From: Ralstonia pickettii | GTDB lineage: Bacteria > Pseudomonadota > Gammaproteobacteria > Burkholderiales > Burkholderiaceae | Reading direction: 5' to 3' | NCBI RefSeq assembly: GCF_016466415.2 | Contig: NZ_CP066771.1 | Span: 992,001-1,056,000, forward strand | Length of the DNA: 64,000 nt | Shown: positions 54,322 to 63,510 of the stretch, piece by piece | How the letters are laid out: every line of letters begins with the position of its first letter | Numbering within the stretch: the first letter of the stretch is position 1 | Notes under the pieces: model-generated | Database searches by the model: none | Told to the model about the DNA's origin: nothing | The model's input: only the letters and a program-made list of their open reading frames with translations | Translations under genes and position numbers: made by a program

Positions 54322-56139
54322 ATGGACCGCGTTTTGAAGAACACCAGCGTGCGCGCTGGCCTGCTGGCGATTCTGATCACCTTTGCACTGATGATTGTGG
54401 TCGGAGCTGCGGTGGGTGTGCTGGCGCTGCGTATCACCAACGCCGCGACCGAGCGCGTGCACGCGATTTCCGATCGCAGCATGCTGCTGAACGACGCGTA
54501 CAAGGACATGCAGCGCGCACGTACCGGCATGTCACGCTTATACAGCGTCCTGCGTGAAAACATGGACGAGGCTGCCAAGACGGCAGCGCTTGCCAGTTCG
54601 GAGAAAGGCCTGAAGAAGGCTATCGAACAGGTGGAAGCCTTCAAGAATGCGCCACGCATCGAAGGTGTCGACGAGTCGCTGCGCCAGGCAATCGTCCAGG
54701 CCGCGCAGACGCACATCGAAGCCGTGCAGCGCGCCCTGGCGGCGTTGCGCACCGGCGACGCCGCTGCGTATGCGCAGCTCAACTACAAGGACGTGACGGA
54801 TACCGGCGCCGCGTGGTCGGTGCAGATCGAGAGCTTCCAGCAGCTCGTCAAGAAGCTGGCCAAGGACGAGGCAGACGATGGCCGTGCGCGTTACGAAACG
54901 ATCCTGAAGTTCGTGGCGCTCGGCATTGCCATGGCACTCGCGTTGATCGTGGCGGTGTTCTACGGTCTCAAGGCCTTTGTGATCACCCCGCTTAACGAAG
55001 CCGTAGCCGTGCTCAGCCGCGTGGCCGAGGGCGATTTGGCCGTGCACGTCAAAACGGGTGGCCGCAATGAACTCGGTCGCCTGCTGGCTGCCGTGGGCCG
55101 CATGCGTGAGAGCCTGGTGAAGACCGTGCGCCAGGTGCGCAACAGCTCGGACTCGGTCAACACCGGCGCGCACGAAATCGCCAGCGGCAACCTCGATCTG
55201 TCTTCGCGTACCGAGCAGCAATCGGCCTCGCTCGAGAAGACGGCTGCCAGCATGGAGCAGATGACCTCAACCGTCACCAACAACTCCGAGAACGCCCGCC
55301 AGGCCAGCGCGCTGGCGTCGAATGCCGCAGACCTGGCTTCGCGTGGCGGCGAGGTGGTGCGCGGCGTGGTGGCGACGATGGACGACATCAGCGCCGGCTC
55401 GCGCAAGATGGCCGACATCATTGGCGTGATTGACGGCATTGCCTTCCAGACCAACATCCTCGCACTGAATGCGGCAGTGGAAGCCGCCCGCGCCGGCGAG
55501 CAGGGCCGCGGTTTTGCCGTGGTGGCGGGCGAGGTTCGCGCGCTGGCTCAACGCAGTGCTGCTGCCGCCAAGGAAATCAAGACGCTGATCGACGATTCGG
55601 TGTCGCGCGTGCAAGCGGGGCACTCGCAGGTGGCGCAAGCCGGCGAGACCATCACCGAGACGGTGGAAGCCGTGCGTCGCGTGGCCAATATCGTTGAAGA
55701 CATTGCTTCGGCCTCGGCCGAGCAGACGCAGGGCATCCTGCAGATCGGTCAGGCTGTGACGGAAATGGAGCAGGTGACACAGCAGAACGCCGCGCTGGTC
55801 GAACAGGCGGCCGCTGCCGCGCAGTCGCTGGAAGAACAGGCGCAGAACCTCACGCAGGTGGTGTCGCAGTTCCGGCTGGATGGCGCAGAGACCGCCGCAC
55901 TAGTCGCGCAAAAGCAGGAGAAGATGGCCAAGCCTGCGGCCAAGGCCACTGCCAAGCCAGTCAGCGCAGCCAAGCCCGCACGTGCCGCGCTGCGCAAGCG
56001 TGAACCGAAAACGTCAGTTCAGCCGGCGGCGTCGGCGCCCGTCGCCGTGGTCGCGGTCGCTTCGGCTGCCGCTCCCGCACGCAAGCAACCACTGGCTGTA
56101 GCTGGCGGTGGTTCCGGCGCCGATTGGGAAACGTTCTGA
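54322..56139 (+). CDS. Methyl-accepting chemotaxis protein with four-helix-bundle sensor
   Basis: A 605-residue receptor with membrane helix at about 10-32, a periplasmic four-helix-bundle (Tar-like) sensor to about 190, a second membrane helix at about 195-215, HAMP and the signalling domain. The signalling domain is closely similar to that of the gene just upstream (same tip sequence and very similar DNA). It also ends in DWETF. The two receptors lie 75 bases apart in tandem, presumably after duplication with exchange of the sensor part. The ligand is unknown; aspartate-type amino acids are a guess from the fold only. Confidence 0.93.
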   Translation: MDRVLKNTSVRAGLLAILITFALMIVVGAAVGVLALRITNAATERVHAISDRSMLLNDAYKDMQRARTGMSRLYSVLRENMDEAAKTAALASSEKGLKKAIEQVEAFKNAPRIEGVDESLRQAIVQAAQTHIEAVQRALAALRTGDAAAYAQLNYKDVTDTGAAWSVQIESFQQLVKKLAKDEADDGRARYETILKFVALGIAMALALIVAVFYGLKAFVITPLNEAVAVLSRVAEGDLAVHVKTGGRNELGRLLAAVGRMRESLVKTVRQVRNSSDSVNTGAHEIASGNLDLSSRTEQQSASLEKTAASMEQMTSTVTNNSENARQASALASNAADLASRGGEVVRGVVATMDDISAGSRKMADIIGVIDGIAFQTNILALNAAVEAARAGEQGRGFAVVAGEVRALAQRSAAAAKEIKTLIDDSVSRVQAGHSQVAQAGETITETVEAVRRVANIVEDIASASAEQTQGILQIGQAVTEMEQVTQQNAALVEQAAAAAQSLEEQAQNLTQVVSQFRLDGAETAALVAQKQEKMAKPAAKATAKPVSAAKPARAALRKREPKTSVQPAASAPVAVVAVASAAAPARKQPLAVAGGGSGADWETF

Positions 56140-56151
56140 TCGGTTGAGAAC

Positions 56152-56856
56152 TCAAGCGTCGAGCGCTGGGCCATCGATGCGTTTGGCCCAGCTTTCCACC
56201 TCGCCACGCGCAAGGCGGCCTTCCACCAGCTTGCGCCACGACGGCGTGAGCGGCAGCCTCAGCATGTCGGTCAGCGCCGCACGGTCGAGCATGTTGCGGT
56301 AAAGCACATCGAGCACGCGCGACAGCGGCCATTGCGGCCACGGGCGCTCGAGCCATTCCAGCGTATCGCCGGCGCGCAGCGTGCCGCCTTCCAGAACCCG
56401 GTAATACCAGCCCGTGCGGGCCGTGTGTTGCACGCGGCGCGCCATGTCGCGCGTGTTGAAGCGGTCGTTGAGCTTCCAGCACGGCTGGCGCAGTTGCGAC
56501 ACTTCCAGCATCACACTGCCCGCACGCAGACGGTCGCCCACGCAAATGTCCGCTTCGGTGATGCCGGTGGTGCTCACGTTCTCGCCAAACGCACCGGGCT
56601 GGGCAAGCAAGGGTTGCGCGCCGATATCCGCTTGCCAGGCCGCGTAGTGGTCGAATGGGTAGTGATGAATCGCCTTGTCAGGGCCGCCGTGCACACGCAG
56701 ATCGCCTTGCTCATCGCCCACGATGCCGTTGATACCGACCTCCACTGCGTCGCGCACGGGCCGCTTGTCGATGGCGCTGCGTGAGCCTGGGCGCGTGTAG
56801 TCGACCACGCGTCCGGCGAGGAGGGTGTCGATGCAGATGGGGCCGGGCAGCCTCAT
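56152..56856 (-). CDS. MOSC domain protein (YiiM-like)
   Basis: From ATG 56856 the product has 234 residues with the MOSC beta-barrel motifs: GDEQGDLRVHGGPDKAIHHYP near 45-65, GENVSTTG near 95 and SQLRQPCWKLNDRF near 125, carrying the conserved cysteine. The C-terminal 3-alpha domain follows. The E. coli relative YiiM reduces N-hydroxylated bases using a molybdenum cofactor. Its start overlaps the amidotransferase stop by four bases. Confidence 0.9.
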   Translation of the reverse strand: MRLPGPICIDTLLAGRVVDYTRPGSRSAIDKRPVRDAVEVGINGIVGDEQGDLRVHGGPDKAIHHYPFDHYAAWQADIGAQPLLAQPGAFGENVSTTGITEADICVGDRLRAGSVMLEVSQLRQPCWKLNDRFNTRDMARRVQHTARTGWYYRVLEGGTLRAGDTLEWLERPWPQWPLSRVLDVLYRNMLDRAALTDMLRLPLTPSWRKLVEGRLARGEVESWAKRIDGPALDA

Positions 56857-57557
56857 GCGGCCTCCACGCAGTCCAGCCAGGCAGCGAAGACCTCGCGTGC
56901 GCGTTGCGTCAGGCGTTGCGCTACCGCAGGCGCCTGTGCACGCAACGTGCGCGGGTCGATACCCGCTGCGCCGAGTTCCGCTGCATGCCCGATCAGCCAC
57001 GCTTCCAGCTCCTCCAGATTGGCCTCCAGATGAAATTGCAGCGCGAGAGCGTGGTTGCCGATGGCGAAAGCCTGTTCTGCACAAACTTCCGTGAACGCCA
57101 GCCGTCGCGCGCCGGGCGGCAAGTCATATCGATCGCCATGCCAGTGCAGCACCGGCGTGCCGTCGGCCAGGGGCGCGAGCGGTGAGTCGGCACCTTCCGT
57201 GGTGAGCGTGATGGGTGCAAAGCCGATCTCCTTCACGCCCATCGGCTTGACCGCCGCCCCTAATGCCCGCGCCATCAACTGCGCGCCCAGGCAGATGCCG
57301 AGCAACGGCTTGCGTGCGGCCAGTCGCCGCGCAATGGCGGCCGCTTCATCGCGTATGAACGGATACGTTGCATCGTCGTACGCACCGATGGGCCCGCCCA
57401 GCACGATCAACAGATCGGCGTCCATCATGTCGTCGGTCGGCACCGGCTGCACGCCCACGTCAACGGTCCGCACCGCGTAGCCGCGCGCTTCCAGCAGCGG
57501 CTGCAGGATGCCGAGGTGCTCGAACGGCACGTGGCGCAGGGCGAGGGCGGTTTTCAT
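56853..57557 (-). CDS. Class I glutamine amidotransferase-like protein
   Basis: A 234-residue protein with the GATase triad: cysteine in LLGICLGAQLMA near residue 88, histidine and glutamate in ALQFHLEAN near 172-175. Stand-alone proteins of this sort are often annotated as GMP synthase-like or gamma-glutamyl amine hydrolases. The partner or acceptor is not known. It is the first gene of a pair with the MOSC gene. Nothing supportable was found in the 316-base gap 57558-57873 except the suhB terminator. Confidence 0.87.
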   Translation of the reverse strand: MKTALALRHVPFEHLGILQPLLEARGYAVRTVDVGVQPVPTDDMMDADLLIVLGGPIGAYDDATYPFIRDEAAAIARRLAARKPLLGICLGAQLMARALGAAVKPMGVKEIGFAPITLTTEGADSPLAPLADGTPVLHWHGDRYDLPPGARRLAFTEVCAEQAFAIGNHALALQFHLEANLEELEAWLIGHAAELGAAGIDPRTLRAQAPAVAQRLTQRAREVFAAWLDCVEAA

Positions 57558-57824
57558 GGCGTGCGATGAGGTTGATGGCGGGCTTATTGTGAATGAGGGG
57601 CGCGGCGCGCAAAACCCGTGCGGTTTGCGGGGGATTGTTGCGGGACGCGGCGCATTCCCAATGCACCTTGCAATCTGCCTTCTATCGACCTCAGTGCGAT
57701 ACCCCTCGCGTTATCGCAGCATGGCGACGTGAGCGCTGCCGGAACCGGTGCCGAGGCCGGGATATGGTGTTTTATTGAGCGAACCGCGTTTCCGGGTAGC
57801 TGCGTATTGCTGGATAGCCCAAAC

Positions 57825-57854
57825 AAAAAGCCCTCGCACCGGGCGAGGGCTTTT
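57825..57854 (-). terminator. Intrinsic terminator of suhB
   Basis: On the minus strand AAAAGCCCTCGC and GCGAGGGCTTTTT pair across CGGT-like loop bases, with the T tract on the side needed for suhB, 20 bases past its stop. The remainder of the gap toward 57558 shows no further structure. Confidence 0.85.
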
Positions 57855-57873
57855 CAGCACGTGCTTGAAGCAA

Positions 57874-58686
57874 TCAAGCCTCAGCCTTCGACCGCGAGAA
57901 CGGCGAGGTGAACTTGATCATCTGCACGAATGCCTTCGGGTTGCCGGCCAGGATTTCACCTTGGTCCAGATAGCCCGATTCGCCGGTGTAGTTGCCCACC
58001 AGACCGCCCGATTCCGTCACGAGCAGCGAGCCTGCGGCCATGTCCCACTTGCTCAGGCCTTGCTCGAAGAAGCCGTCGAGGCGGCCGCAGGCGACGTAGG
58101 CGAGGTCAAGCGCGGCGGCGCCGGGGCGACGCAGGCCGGCGCAGTTTTCCGTCATGGTCGCAAACAGGCGGGTGTAGTCGTACAGGCCTTCCAGGTCGCG
58201 GTAGGGGAAGCCGGTGCCGATCAGGCAGTCAGCCAGCTTGTCGCGGCGCGTGACGCGAATGCGGCGGTTGTTCAGGAACGCGCCGGCGCCCTTGGAGGCG
58301 GTGAAGAGTTCGTCGCGCGTCGGGTCGTACACCACGGCCTGCGTGACGACGCCACGCTGCATCAGCGCGATCGACACGCCATATTGCGGAAAGCCGTGGA
58401 TGAAGTTGGTGGTGCCGTCGAGCGGGTCGATTACCCAGACGTTTTCGCTGGCGGTTTCGCCGTCGGCCCAGGATTGGCCGGACTCTTCCGCTAGAATCGC
58501 GTGATCGGGGTAGGCAGTCTTGATGACTTCGATGATCGCTGCTTCAGCTGCGCGATCGACTTCGGTGACGAAATCGTTGTGTTGTTTGCGCTCGGTGCGC
58601 AGGCTATCGACGTCGAAGGACGCGCGGTTGATGACGGTGCCGGCCTTGCGAGCAGCCCGGACGGCGATATTGAGCATCGGATGCAT
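57874..58686 (-). CDS. suhB: Inositol-1-monophosphatase family protein SuhB
   Basis: From ATG 58686 the product is 270 residues. Metal and phosphate motifs are present: EES near 67, [17 protein letters not shown] near 82-98 and [15 protein letters not shown] near 212-226. In enterobacteria SuhB also takes part in ribosomal RNA antitermination with the Nus factors; whether it does here is inference. An in-frame extension to 59472 is an artefact, since it crosses the divergent trmJ gene. Confidence 0.94.
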   Translation of the reverse strand: MHPMLNIAVRAARKAGTVINRASFDVDSLRTERKQHNDFVTEVDRAAEAAIIEVIKTAYPDHAILAEESGQSWADGETASENVWVIDPLDGTTNFIHGFPQYGVSIALMQRGVVTQAVVYDPTRDELFTASKGAGAFLNNRRIRVTRRDKLADCLIGTGFPYRDLEGLYDYTRLFATMTENCAGLRRPGAAALDLAYVACGRLDGFFEQGLSKWDMAAGSLLVTESGGLVGNYTGESGYLDQGEILAGNPKAFVQMIKFTSPFSRSKAEA

Positions 58687-58819
58687 GTGGGATCTCCGCG
58701 CCTGACGCGCCGATTTTCGGAAGCGGCCGCAGGCGAAACAACACAACGAATTGTAGAAGAACGAGCGGCGGGCCAATCTTGCGATCCTGCCCGCCGTCAA
58801 AAGAGTGGCCGTATTGTAT

Positions 58820-59704
58820 ATGAACCCCGCGTCCGGCGCCCCGCGAATTGCGCCAATCAGCACACCGAACACCACCCCCGCCGACCCGGATACGCTGCGC
58901 CAGCGTGCCGTGCGGTGCCGTTTCGTATTGGTCGAGACCAGCCATCCCGGCAATGTCGGCTCCGCAGCACGTGCGCTCAAGACGATGGGGTTTGGCGAGC
59001 CCGGCAGCTTCGTGCTCGTGCGCCCGCGCGAGGCTGACGCCCAAAGCCACGCCGATGCCGTTGCCATGGCAAGCGGCGCCGATGATGTGCTGGCTGGCGC
59101 CCGCGTGGTCGACGACATTGGCGAGGCGCTTGCCGGTGCCTCGCTCACCATCGCGCTGACAGCCCGTCCGCGCGAATTCGGGCCGCGCCGCATCGGCCCG
59201 CGTGATGCAGCGGAAGAAGTGGCCGCGTTGCTGGCCGCGCCGGACACCACCGTCGCCTTCGTCTTCGGCAACGAGCGATTCGGTTTGCCCAACGAGGTGG
59301 TGGAGCGCTGCCACGTCGTCACGCACATTCCCGCCAATCCGGCGTATGCCTCGTTGAATCTGTCGCAGGCAGTGCAGTTGATTGCGTACGAAGTGCGCAT
59401 GGCGCTGCTGGCCGGCACCGGCACGGGCGACACGCGCATGGATGGCGTCGGCTTTGTCGGCGAGCCGGCCACCGCCGAGCAGATCGACGGGATGTTCGAA
59501 CATCTGGAGCAGGGCCTGGTCGAGATCGGTTTTCTGGACCCCGCTCAGCCGAAAAAGCTGATGCCGCGCCTGCGGCGTCTGTTTGCCCGCACGCAGTTGG
59601 AGGCCGAAGAGGTCAACATCCTGCGCGGGATCGCCAAGCGCATGCTCGGCCGCCGCGCCGAAGCTGCCGCGCCGCCCACCGGCGCTGCCGACGACTGTCG
59701 CTGA
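58820..59704 (+). CDS. trmJ: tRNA (cytidine/uridine-32-2'-O-)-methyltransferase TrmJ
   Basis: A 294-residue SPOUT methyltransferase with [14 protein letters not shown] near 50, [12 protein letters not shown] near 150 and [16 protein letters not shown] near 180, which form the trefoil knot SAM pocket. A C-terminal dimerisation/tRNA-binding extension follows (about 225-285). It methylates ribose at position 32 in several tRNAs. The first 30 residues are proline/threonine-rich and not conserved. GTG 58805 is an alternative start; ATG 58820 is more likely. It is divergent from suhB. Confidence 0.92.
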   Translation: MNPASGAPRIAPISTPNTTPADPDTLRQRAVRCRFVLVETSHPGNVGSAARALKTMGFGEPGSFVLVRPREADAQSHADAVAMASGADDVLAGARVVDDIGEALAGASLTIALTARPREFGPRRIGPRDAAEEVAALLAAPDTTVAFVFGNERFGLPNEVVERCHVVTHIPANPAYASLNLSQAVQLIAYEVRMALLAGTGTGDTRMDGVGFVGEPATAEQIDGMFEHLEQGLVEIGFLDPAQPKKLMPRLRRLFARTQLEAEEVNILRGIAKRMLGRRAEAAAPPTGAADDCR

Positions 59705-59783
59705 TCGCCCTGAAAGCCGCCCGTTGTTGATCAGACAGGGCGGCATCCCTTGCATGTCGGGCTAAAACCCTTGCCGCAGCGCG

Positions 59784-59800
59784 GTAAGGCAATGCCTTAC
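59784..59800. promoter_or_regulatory. Inverted repeat in the cysE promoter region
   Basis: GTAAGGC-AAT-GCCTTAC (seven-base arms, three-base centre) lies 52 bases before cysE. It overlaps a possible -35 (TTACAC at 59798-59803), and TATAGA (59823-59828) or TATAAC (59829-59834) may be the -10. The arrangement would suit repression by a dimeric regulator. Arms this short occur by chance, so the evidence is limited to position and symmetry. Confidence 0.4.
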
Positions 59801-59851
59801 ACTGCCCTTAGCGCATCGCGCATATAGATATAACGATCCACACAGCTCAAG

Positions 59852-60598
59852 ATGTTCACACGCATTCGCGAAGATATCGGCGCCATCATGGAGCGAGACC
59901 CGGCCGCGCGCAGCCGCTGGGAAGTGCTGACCTGCTACCCGGGTTTGCACGCCATCATCGTTCATCGGGTTGCGCATGCGTGTTGGCACGGCGGCTTCCG
60001 GTGGCTGGGTCGGTGGTTCTCGCACCTCGGCCGTTTCCTTACCGGCATCGAGATCCACCCCGGCGCGACGGTCGGCCGGCGCGTGTTCATCGACCACGGC
60101 ATGGGCGTCGTGATTGGTGAGACGGCTGAAATCGGTGACGACTGCACGATCTACCAGGGCGTCACGCTGGGCGGCACGTCGCTCTACAAGGGCGCCAAGC
60201 GGCATCCGACGCTCGGCAAGGGCGTGGTGGTGAGCGCGGGCGCCAAGGTGCTGGGAGGCTTTGTCATCGGGGATGGGGCGCGTGTTGGGTCCAACGCGGT
60301 CGTGCTCAAACCGGTGCCGCCGGGCGCAACGGCGGTTGGCATACCGGCGCGCATCATCGAGCGCGATGCCGCGACCGAGGCCCAGTCTGCGCTCAAGCAG
60401 GAGTTTTCCGCGTATGGCATCACGCCCGACGCGGACGATCCGGTATCGCTGGCGCTCAAACGGCTGATCGACCACAGCGAGCTTCAGCAAGAGCGCATCG
60501 AGTCGATTCTTTCTGCGCTCGATCGCCTCGGCGCGCACCTGGAAAACTCCCCGAACGATCCGTTCGATGCGAGCGAGCTGAAGCGGATGCTCAAGTAG
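59852..60598 (+). CDS. cysE: Serine O-acetyltransferase
   Basis: A 248-residue enzyme that makes O-acetylserine for cysteine synthesis. The N-terminal helical domain is short (about 1-55), followed by the left-handed beta-helix with [26 protein letters not shown] (catalytic histidine and aspartate), [10 protein letters not shown] and a loop near 195-200. The remaining C-terminal residues are charged helices, longer than the usual end peptide that binds cysteine synthase. Cysteine feedback is likely but not readable here. It is transcribed convergently to lpxH. Confidence 0.95.
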   Translation: MFTRIREDIGAIMERDPAARSRWEVLTCYPGLHAIIVHRVAHACWHGGFRWLGRWFSHLGRFLTGIEIHPGATVGRRVFIDHGMGVVIGETAEIGDDCTIYQGVTLGGTSLYKGAKRHPTLGKGVVVSAGAKVLGGFVIGDGARVGSNAVVLKPVPPGATAVGIPARIIERDAATEAQSALKQEFSAYGITPDADDPVSLALKRLIDHSELQQERIESILSALDRLGAHLENSPNDPFDASELKRMLK

Positions 60599-60620
60599 GA
60601 AAAGGGTGGGTGACGACAGC

Positions 60621-61439
60621 TTATGCCGTCACTTGCTCGACCGTCAGCGCGCCATCCTGCAACTTGAGGAAGCTGCCGCGCGGCTGTGCCTGATCGAAAT
60701 CCCAGTCGGAAAGAACCCAGCGTTCACCGCTCGCCTCGTGATGCAGTTGCGGGCGATGGGTGTGGCCGTGGATCAGCGTGCTGGTATTTGATGCCTCGAG
60801 CAGCGCGTCCACCGCTTCCTGTGCGACGTCGCCCATCATCGCCGCGGCGCGGGGCTCGCCAGCGACATTGGCCGACATGGCGCGGCCGGCTTCGCTTTCT
60901 GTGCGCATCTTCTGCGCGATTTTCAGCCGCCACCGCAGCGGCATCGTGAGGAATATCCGCTGCACCCAGCGCTTGCGCGTCCAGTGCCGAAAGCGCATGT
61001 AGGCCGTGTCGCGCGTGCAGAGGGCGTCGCCGTGCGTAAGCACGATGCGCTGGCCATCGTCCGCTTCGAGCACGGTGGGATCGGGCAGCAGCGTGGCGTG
61101 CGCGGCATCCAAGAAACGCTTGCCGAGCAGGAAATCGCGATTGCCGTGCATAAACAGCACGCGCGTGCCGGCCGCTGCAACCTCAGCGAGCAGGTTGGCG
61201 ATCTGCCGGTGGAACGGATCAGCCAATTCCTCATCGCCGACCCAGTATTCGAAGAAGTCACCCAGGATGACGAGCGTGCGGGCTTCGCGGGCGCGCGTGC
61301 GCAGGAAGCGCTCGAACGCGGCGGCGGTGGCCGGCATGCTGGCCGTCAGGTGCAGATCCGAAATAAAAAACACCGGCCCGGAAACCCGGACCGGTGCTTT
61401 CAGCGCGGAGGCCAGTGAGGCGTGCGCTGCGTCGATCAT
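60621..61439 (-). CDS. lpxH: UDP-2,3-diacylglucosamine diphosphatase LpxH
   Basis: A 272-residue calcineurin-like phosphoesterase with FISDLHL near 26, GDFFEYW near 61, GNRDFLLG near 100 and a late HGHTHRP near 222, the full metal-binding set. It hydrolyses UDP-2,3-diacylglucosamine to lipid X in lipid A synthesis, at the inner membrane surface. Its first 20 residues are a non-conserved lead. The ATG overlaps the ppiB stop by four bases, so lpxH is the last gene of an operon with ppiB and probably ppiA and the TPR gene. Confidence 0.93.
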   Translation of the reverse strand: MIDAAHASLASALKAPVRVSGPVFFISDLHLTASMPATAAAFERFLRTRAREARTLVILGDFFEYWVGDEELADPFHRQIANLLAEVAAAGTRVLFMHGNRDFLLGKRFLDAAHATLLPDPTVLEADDGQRIVLTHGDALCTRDTAYMRFRHWTRKRWVQRIFLTMPLRWRLKIAQKMRTESEAGRAMSANVAGEPRAAAMMGDVAQEAVDALLEASNTSTLIHGHTHRPQLHHEASGERWVLSDWDFDQAQPRGSFLKLQDGALTVEQVTA

Positions 61440-61942
61440 TCGATCACTTCAGCGCTTTCGATGATCACGTCTTCCAACGGCACGTCTTGGTGGAAGCCGC
61501 GGTTGCCCGTGCGCACCGAACGGATCTTGTCGACCACATCCATCCCTTCGGTCACCTTGCCGAACACGGCGTAGCCCCAGCCTTGCGGCGTCGGCGACGT
61601 ATGGTTCAGGAAGTCGTTGTCGACCGTGTTGATGAAGAATTGCGCGGTGGCCGAGTGCGGATCGTTGGTGCGTGCCATGGCAATCGCGCCGCGTTCGTTC
61701 TTCAGGCCGTTGTTGGCTTCGTTGTCGATCGGTGCCTTGGTGGGCTTCTGGTTCATCTTCTCCCCTGGCTCGAAGCCGCCGCCCTGAATCATGAAGCCCT
61801 TGATGACGCGGTGGAACACCGTGCCGTTGTAGTGGCCATCCTTCACATAGGCGACGAAATTGGCAACCGACTTGGGTGCCTTCTCAGCGTCCAGGGCCAG
61901 GGTGATGTCGCCGTGGTTCGTGTGCAGCTTGACTTGGGTCAT
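61436..61942 (-). CDS. ppiB: Cytoplasmic cyclophilin peptidyl-prolyl isomerase
   Basis: A 168-residue cyclophilin close to E. coli PpiB, with [18 protein letters not shown] (catalytic arginine), [12 protein letters not shown] and [15 protein letters not shown] motifs. There is no signal sequence. It helps protein folding by proline isomerisation. It lies 30 bases after ppiA and its stop overlaps lpxH. The pair ppiB-lpxH is also conserved in E. coli. Confidence 0.95.
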   Translation of the reverse strand: MTQVKLHTNHGDITLALDAEKAPKSVANFVAYVKDGHYNGTVFHRVIKGFMIQGGGFEPGEKMNQKPTKAPIDNEANNGLKNERGAIAMARTNDPHSATAQFFINTVDNDFLNHTSPTPQGWGYAVFGKVTEGMDVVDKIRSVRTGNRGFHQDVPLEDVIIESAEVIE

Positions 61943-61972
61943 GGTGAATTCCTTGGGTGGGGCAAAAATGCG

Positions 61973-62554
61973 TTACTTGGAGACAACGGTGGCCGATTCA
62001 ATCACGATCGGCTTCACAGGCACATTCTGGTGCGGGAATTTGGTGGTGGTTTCCACCGCCTTGATCTTGTCGATGGTATCGGTGCCCTCGACGACCTTGC
62101 CGAAGACGGTATAGCCGTAACCGTCCTGACCAGGGTAGTTCAGCATGTTGTTGTCGACCACGTTCACATAGAACTGCGCCGTCGCCGAGTTCGGGTCCAT
62201 GGTGCGTGCCATGGCGATCGTGTACTTGTCGTTCTTCAGGCCGTTCTTCGATTCGATCTCGACCGGCGGGCGCGTGTCCTTCTGTTTCATGTCGGGCGTG
62301 AAGCCGCCGCCCTGGATCATGAAGCCGTCCATCACGCGGTGGAAAATCGTGCCCTTGTAGAAGCCGTCCTTCACGTACTGCAGGAAGTTGGCGACCGTCT
62401 TGGGCGCCTTGTCCGGATACACCTCAACGGTGAAGTTACCCATCGATGTCTTGAACTGGATGCGCGGCGCGGACGCGGTGGCTGCCGTGGCTGCGGTGGC
62501 GGTTACGGCCAGTGCACACACGAGCCCGGCAAAGAGGGAGCGAATACGGAGCAT
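61973..62554 (-). CDS. ppiA: Periplasmic cyclophilin peptidyl-prolyl isomerase
   Basis: A 193-residue cyclophilin with a signal peptide of about 27 residues (MLRIRSLFAGLVCALAV then alanine/threonine-rich). The catalytic [15 protein letters not shown] and FYVNVVDNNML segments are complete, so an active periplasmic isomerase is expected. It closely resembles the neighbouring ppiB gene product, and the two may have arisen by duplication with gain of a signal peptide. It is co-transcribed with the TPR gene upstream. Confidence 0.92.
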   Translation of the reverse strand: MLRIRSLFAGLVCALAVTATAATAATASAPRIQFKTSMGNFTVEVYPDKAPKTVANFLQYVKDGFYKGTIFHRVMDGFMIQGGGFTPDMKQKDTRPPVEIESKNGLKNDKYTIAMARTMDPNSATAQFYVNVVDNNMLNYPGQDGYGYTVFGKVVEGTDTIDKIKAVETTTKFPHQNVPVKPIVIESATVVSK

Positions 62555-62606
62555 GGTCAGGAAGAGAAAGCTTGTGGGTGGGAAAGCAGGATCGGGCCGC
62601 GTCTTC

Positions 62607-63257
62607 TTATTGACGCTTTGCCGGCTTGGCGCTCACGCCGCTGGCTGCGGGCAGCGTGGTCGAGGCGGGTTTGGAAGCCGGGTGCACGCCCGGCAGATCG
62701 GGCAGGGCATCCAGACGTGCGCGCGCGGCAGCATTCTTGGGGTTCAGTTTGAGCGCACTTTGGTACGACTGTGCGGCCAGGCGAACGTAGACATCGCCAA
62801 GGTTGGATTGCGCCAATGCATTTTCAGGCGCCACCCGGTTCGCCATGAGGAGGCTGTCGCGGGCGCGAAGCAGTTCACCGCGCTCGGCGTACAACGCGGC
62901 CAGGTTGATATAGGGTTCGGGCAGTTCCGGGAAGTCCTGCGTCATCTGGCTGAAGGCGACGATGGCATCGTCAGCGCGGCCCAGGCCGGCAAGTGCCACG
63001 CCGCGCTGAAAGCGTGCCTGCGCGTTACGCGGTTGAGAAGCGACGTCCTTGTCCAGCTCGGCCAGTGCCTCGGTGTATTGCTTCTTGGCCAACGCATCGT
63101 CGATGCGTTTCTGGCGCGCGACCTGCGGCGCCTGCTGCGTGCTGGGCATCAAGTCGGCCGGCAAGGCAAAGCCGGCGGTCTGGGCGAAGGCCGGTGCCGC
63201 GGACATCGCAAGCAGGCTAGCCAGGGTTGCAGCGGTCTGACGCAGCAGTCTGTTCAT
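62607..63257 (-). CDS. Periplasmic TPR repeat protein
   Basis: From ATG 63257 the product has 216 residues: a signal peptide (MNRLLRQTAATLASLLAM, cut after AFAQ near residue 26), then three to four TPR-like helix pairs (about 50-175, with the pattern A-x-x-G-x-x-L-x-x-L-x-R-x-x-D). A low-complexity proline/serine/alanine tail ends the protein. TPR proteins are scaffolds; the partner is not known. It begins the operon TPR-ppiA-ppiB-lpxH. A TATAAC -10-like box (63271-63276, minus strand) precedes it. Confidence 0.85.
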   Translation of the reverse strand: MNRLLRQTAATLASLLAMSAAPAFAQTAGFALPADLMPSTQQAPQVARQKRIDDALAKKQYTEALAELDKDVASQPRNAQARFQRGVALAGLGRADDAIVAFSQMTQDFPELPEPYINLAALYAERGELLRARDSLLMANRVAPENALAQSNLGDVYVRLAAQSYQSALKLNPKNAAARARLDALPDLPGVHPASKPASTTLPAASGVSAKPAKRQ

Positions 63258-63510
63258 GAGAATCGGTTCCGTTATACTCCGCCGCATTCTAACAAACCGT
63301 CTTTGTGCGCAGCAGCGGCCGTGCGCGCCAGGAAAGGTTCTTGACGGGGAGCATGCCGGGCACACAGGCAGGCCGCCCCGTCGGCGCAGTTCCGGTAAGA
63401 TATGCCGCTAGTTTTTCAGGCGCCTCGCCGGCGCCGATTGCCTCCAATTTGGTCCGCCCGCAACGTTGTACCTCGCATGCGCGGCGCGCTGAGTCTCCCG
63501 ACACCGCTTC

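Noticed and set aside
57558-57824. Possible small genes between the amidotransferase and suhB genes
   Set aside because: All short frames here lack ribosome sites, start context and recognisable motifs. Only the suhB terminator is supported.
58687-59472. Extended N-terminus for suhB on the minus strand
   Set aside because: It crosses the divergent trmJ gene. The family start [16 protein letters not shown] lies at 58686.
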